Both the position numbers and the translations under genes were made by a program. The notes beneath the pieces were generated by a model that saw only the letters and a list, made by a program, of their open reading frames with translations, searched no databases and was not told the origin of the DNA. Below are positions 43,627 through 44,286 of a DNA stretch of 44,286 nucleotides, in pieces; position 1 is the first letter of the stretch, and each line of letters opens with the position of its first letter. This DNA comes from Microbacteriaceae bacterium. Lineage in GTDB: Bacteria > Actinomycetota > Actinomycetes > Actinomycetales > Microbacteriaceae. The stretch covers positions 1-44,286 of the forward strand of contig JAODMW010000127.1 in assembly GCA_025464815.1 (NCBI GenBank). The letters run 5' to 3'.

Positions 43627-44286
43627 GCCGGTACCACCGCGGGCTCAGCTCCCAGTTCCGCCTCGACGAGTGGCTTGACCTCGGTGCCGAGCAATTCGAT
43701 CGATCTCAGGAAATCGCGTTGCGGAAGCGTGCCGAAGTCCATCTGCAGAAAATGACGCATATGCCCCAGGTGCGAGTGGAGTTCGATGATCCGATCCGCG
43801 ATCTCCTCCGGACTTCCCACAAACAGCGCTCCCCCGGGGGAGGCGTCCCTGTCGAAGCTGCTCCGGGACGGCGGCGCGAATCCGCGGACCTGTCCCACCG
43901 AAGCCATGGTGTCGAACCATTCCTGCCACCATGCGTCTCGTGTCGCGGGACCGTCGTCACCGACGAAACCGGGGGTTCCAACCGACACGCGCGTTTGCTC
44001 GTTCGAGAAGCCCGAGGCGTTGGCGCTGCGACGGTAGAGGTCGGTGAGAGCCGCGAATCTCGCGGGAACGCCGCCGATGATGCCGTAAGCGACCGGTAGC
44101 CCGAGCCGGCCGGCGCGCATCGACGATTGCGGGCTTCCGCCGGTGCCGAGCCAGATGGCGAGATGTCCTGAGTCGGGCCGCGGCACGATGACCGCTTCAT
44201 CGAGTCCGGCTCGGACCGTGCCCATCCACGTCACCGGGTCTTCCCTGTCGATCGTCAGAAGGAGATCGAGTTTCTCCTCGTACAGG
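43623..44286 (-). CDS. LLM-class flavin-dependent oxidoreductase, partial (N-terminus beyond window)
   Basis: Open frame to the window edge: LYEEKLDLLLTIDREDPVTWMGTVRAGLDEAVIVPRPDSGHLAIWLGTGGSPQSSMRAGRLGLPVAYGIIGG; 3' end overlaps next gene by ATGA. Confidence 0.88.
   Translation of the reverse strand, partial: LYEEKLDLLLTIDREDPVTWMGTVRAGLDEAVIVPRPDSGHLAIWLGTGGSPQSSMRAGRLGLPVAYGIIGGVPARFAALTDLYRRSANASGFSNEQTRVSVGTPGFVGDDGPATRDAWWQEWFDTMASVGQVRGFAPPSRSSFDRDASPGGALFVGSPEEIADRIIELHSHLGHMRHFLQMDFGTLPQRDFLRSIELLGTEVKPLVEAELGAEPAVVPA

Overview
High-GC actinobacterial chromosome segment, Microbacteriaceae-like by repeat style and gene content (inference). I see no RNA genes, CRISPR arrays, phage genes or transposases. 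Left to right it contains: a partial MMPL transporter with its TetR regulator and a double palindromic operator; an ArsB/SLC13-like transporter; a LysE exporter divergent from an ArgP/LysG-type LysR; an amine-glutamylation catabolic cluster (GntR, SDR, ALDH, PuuD-like hydrolase, GS-III-like ligase, ethanolamine-type APC permease) that carries two REP/BIME-like repeat arrays, one of which appears to supply a start codon and one a stop codon; a ~20 kb carbohydrate/amino-sugar locus (SSADH-like ALDH, BadF-type kinase, SIS protein, three Gfo/Idh/MocA oxidoreductases, two AP-endonuclease-2-type isomerases, copper amine oxidase, epimerase, ThuA, Opp-type ABC transporter with a permease-ATPase fusion, MDR dehydrogenase) bounded and interrupted by two paralogous HutC-type GntR regulators and sharing a candidate operator motif; and a sulfur-type cluster (class V aminotransferase, three overlapping leader-like small ORFs, MetQNI-like ABC transporter, two LLM flavin monooxygenases, an F420/NADP-reductase-like protein). 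The strongest candidates for new biology are the GntR-bounded amino-/keto-sugar locus with its embedded copper amine oxidase, and the repeat-remodelled amine-glutamylation operon. All calls come from reading sequence and translations; no database search was run.
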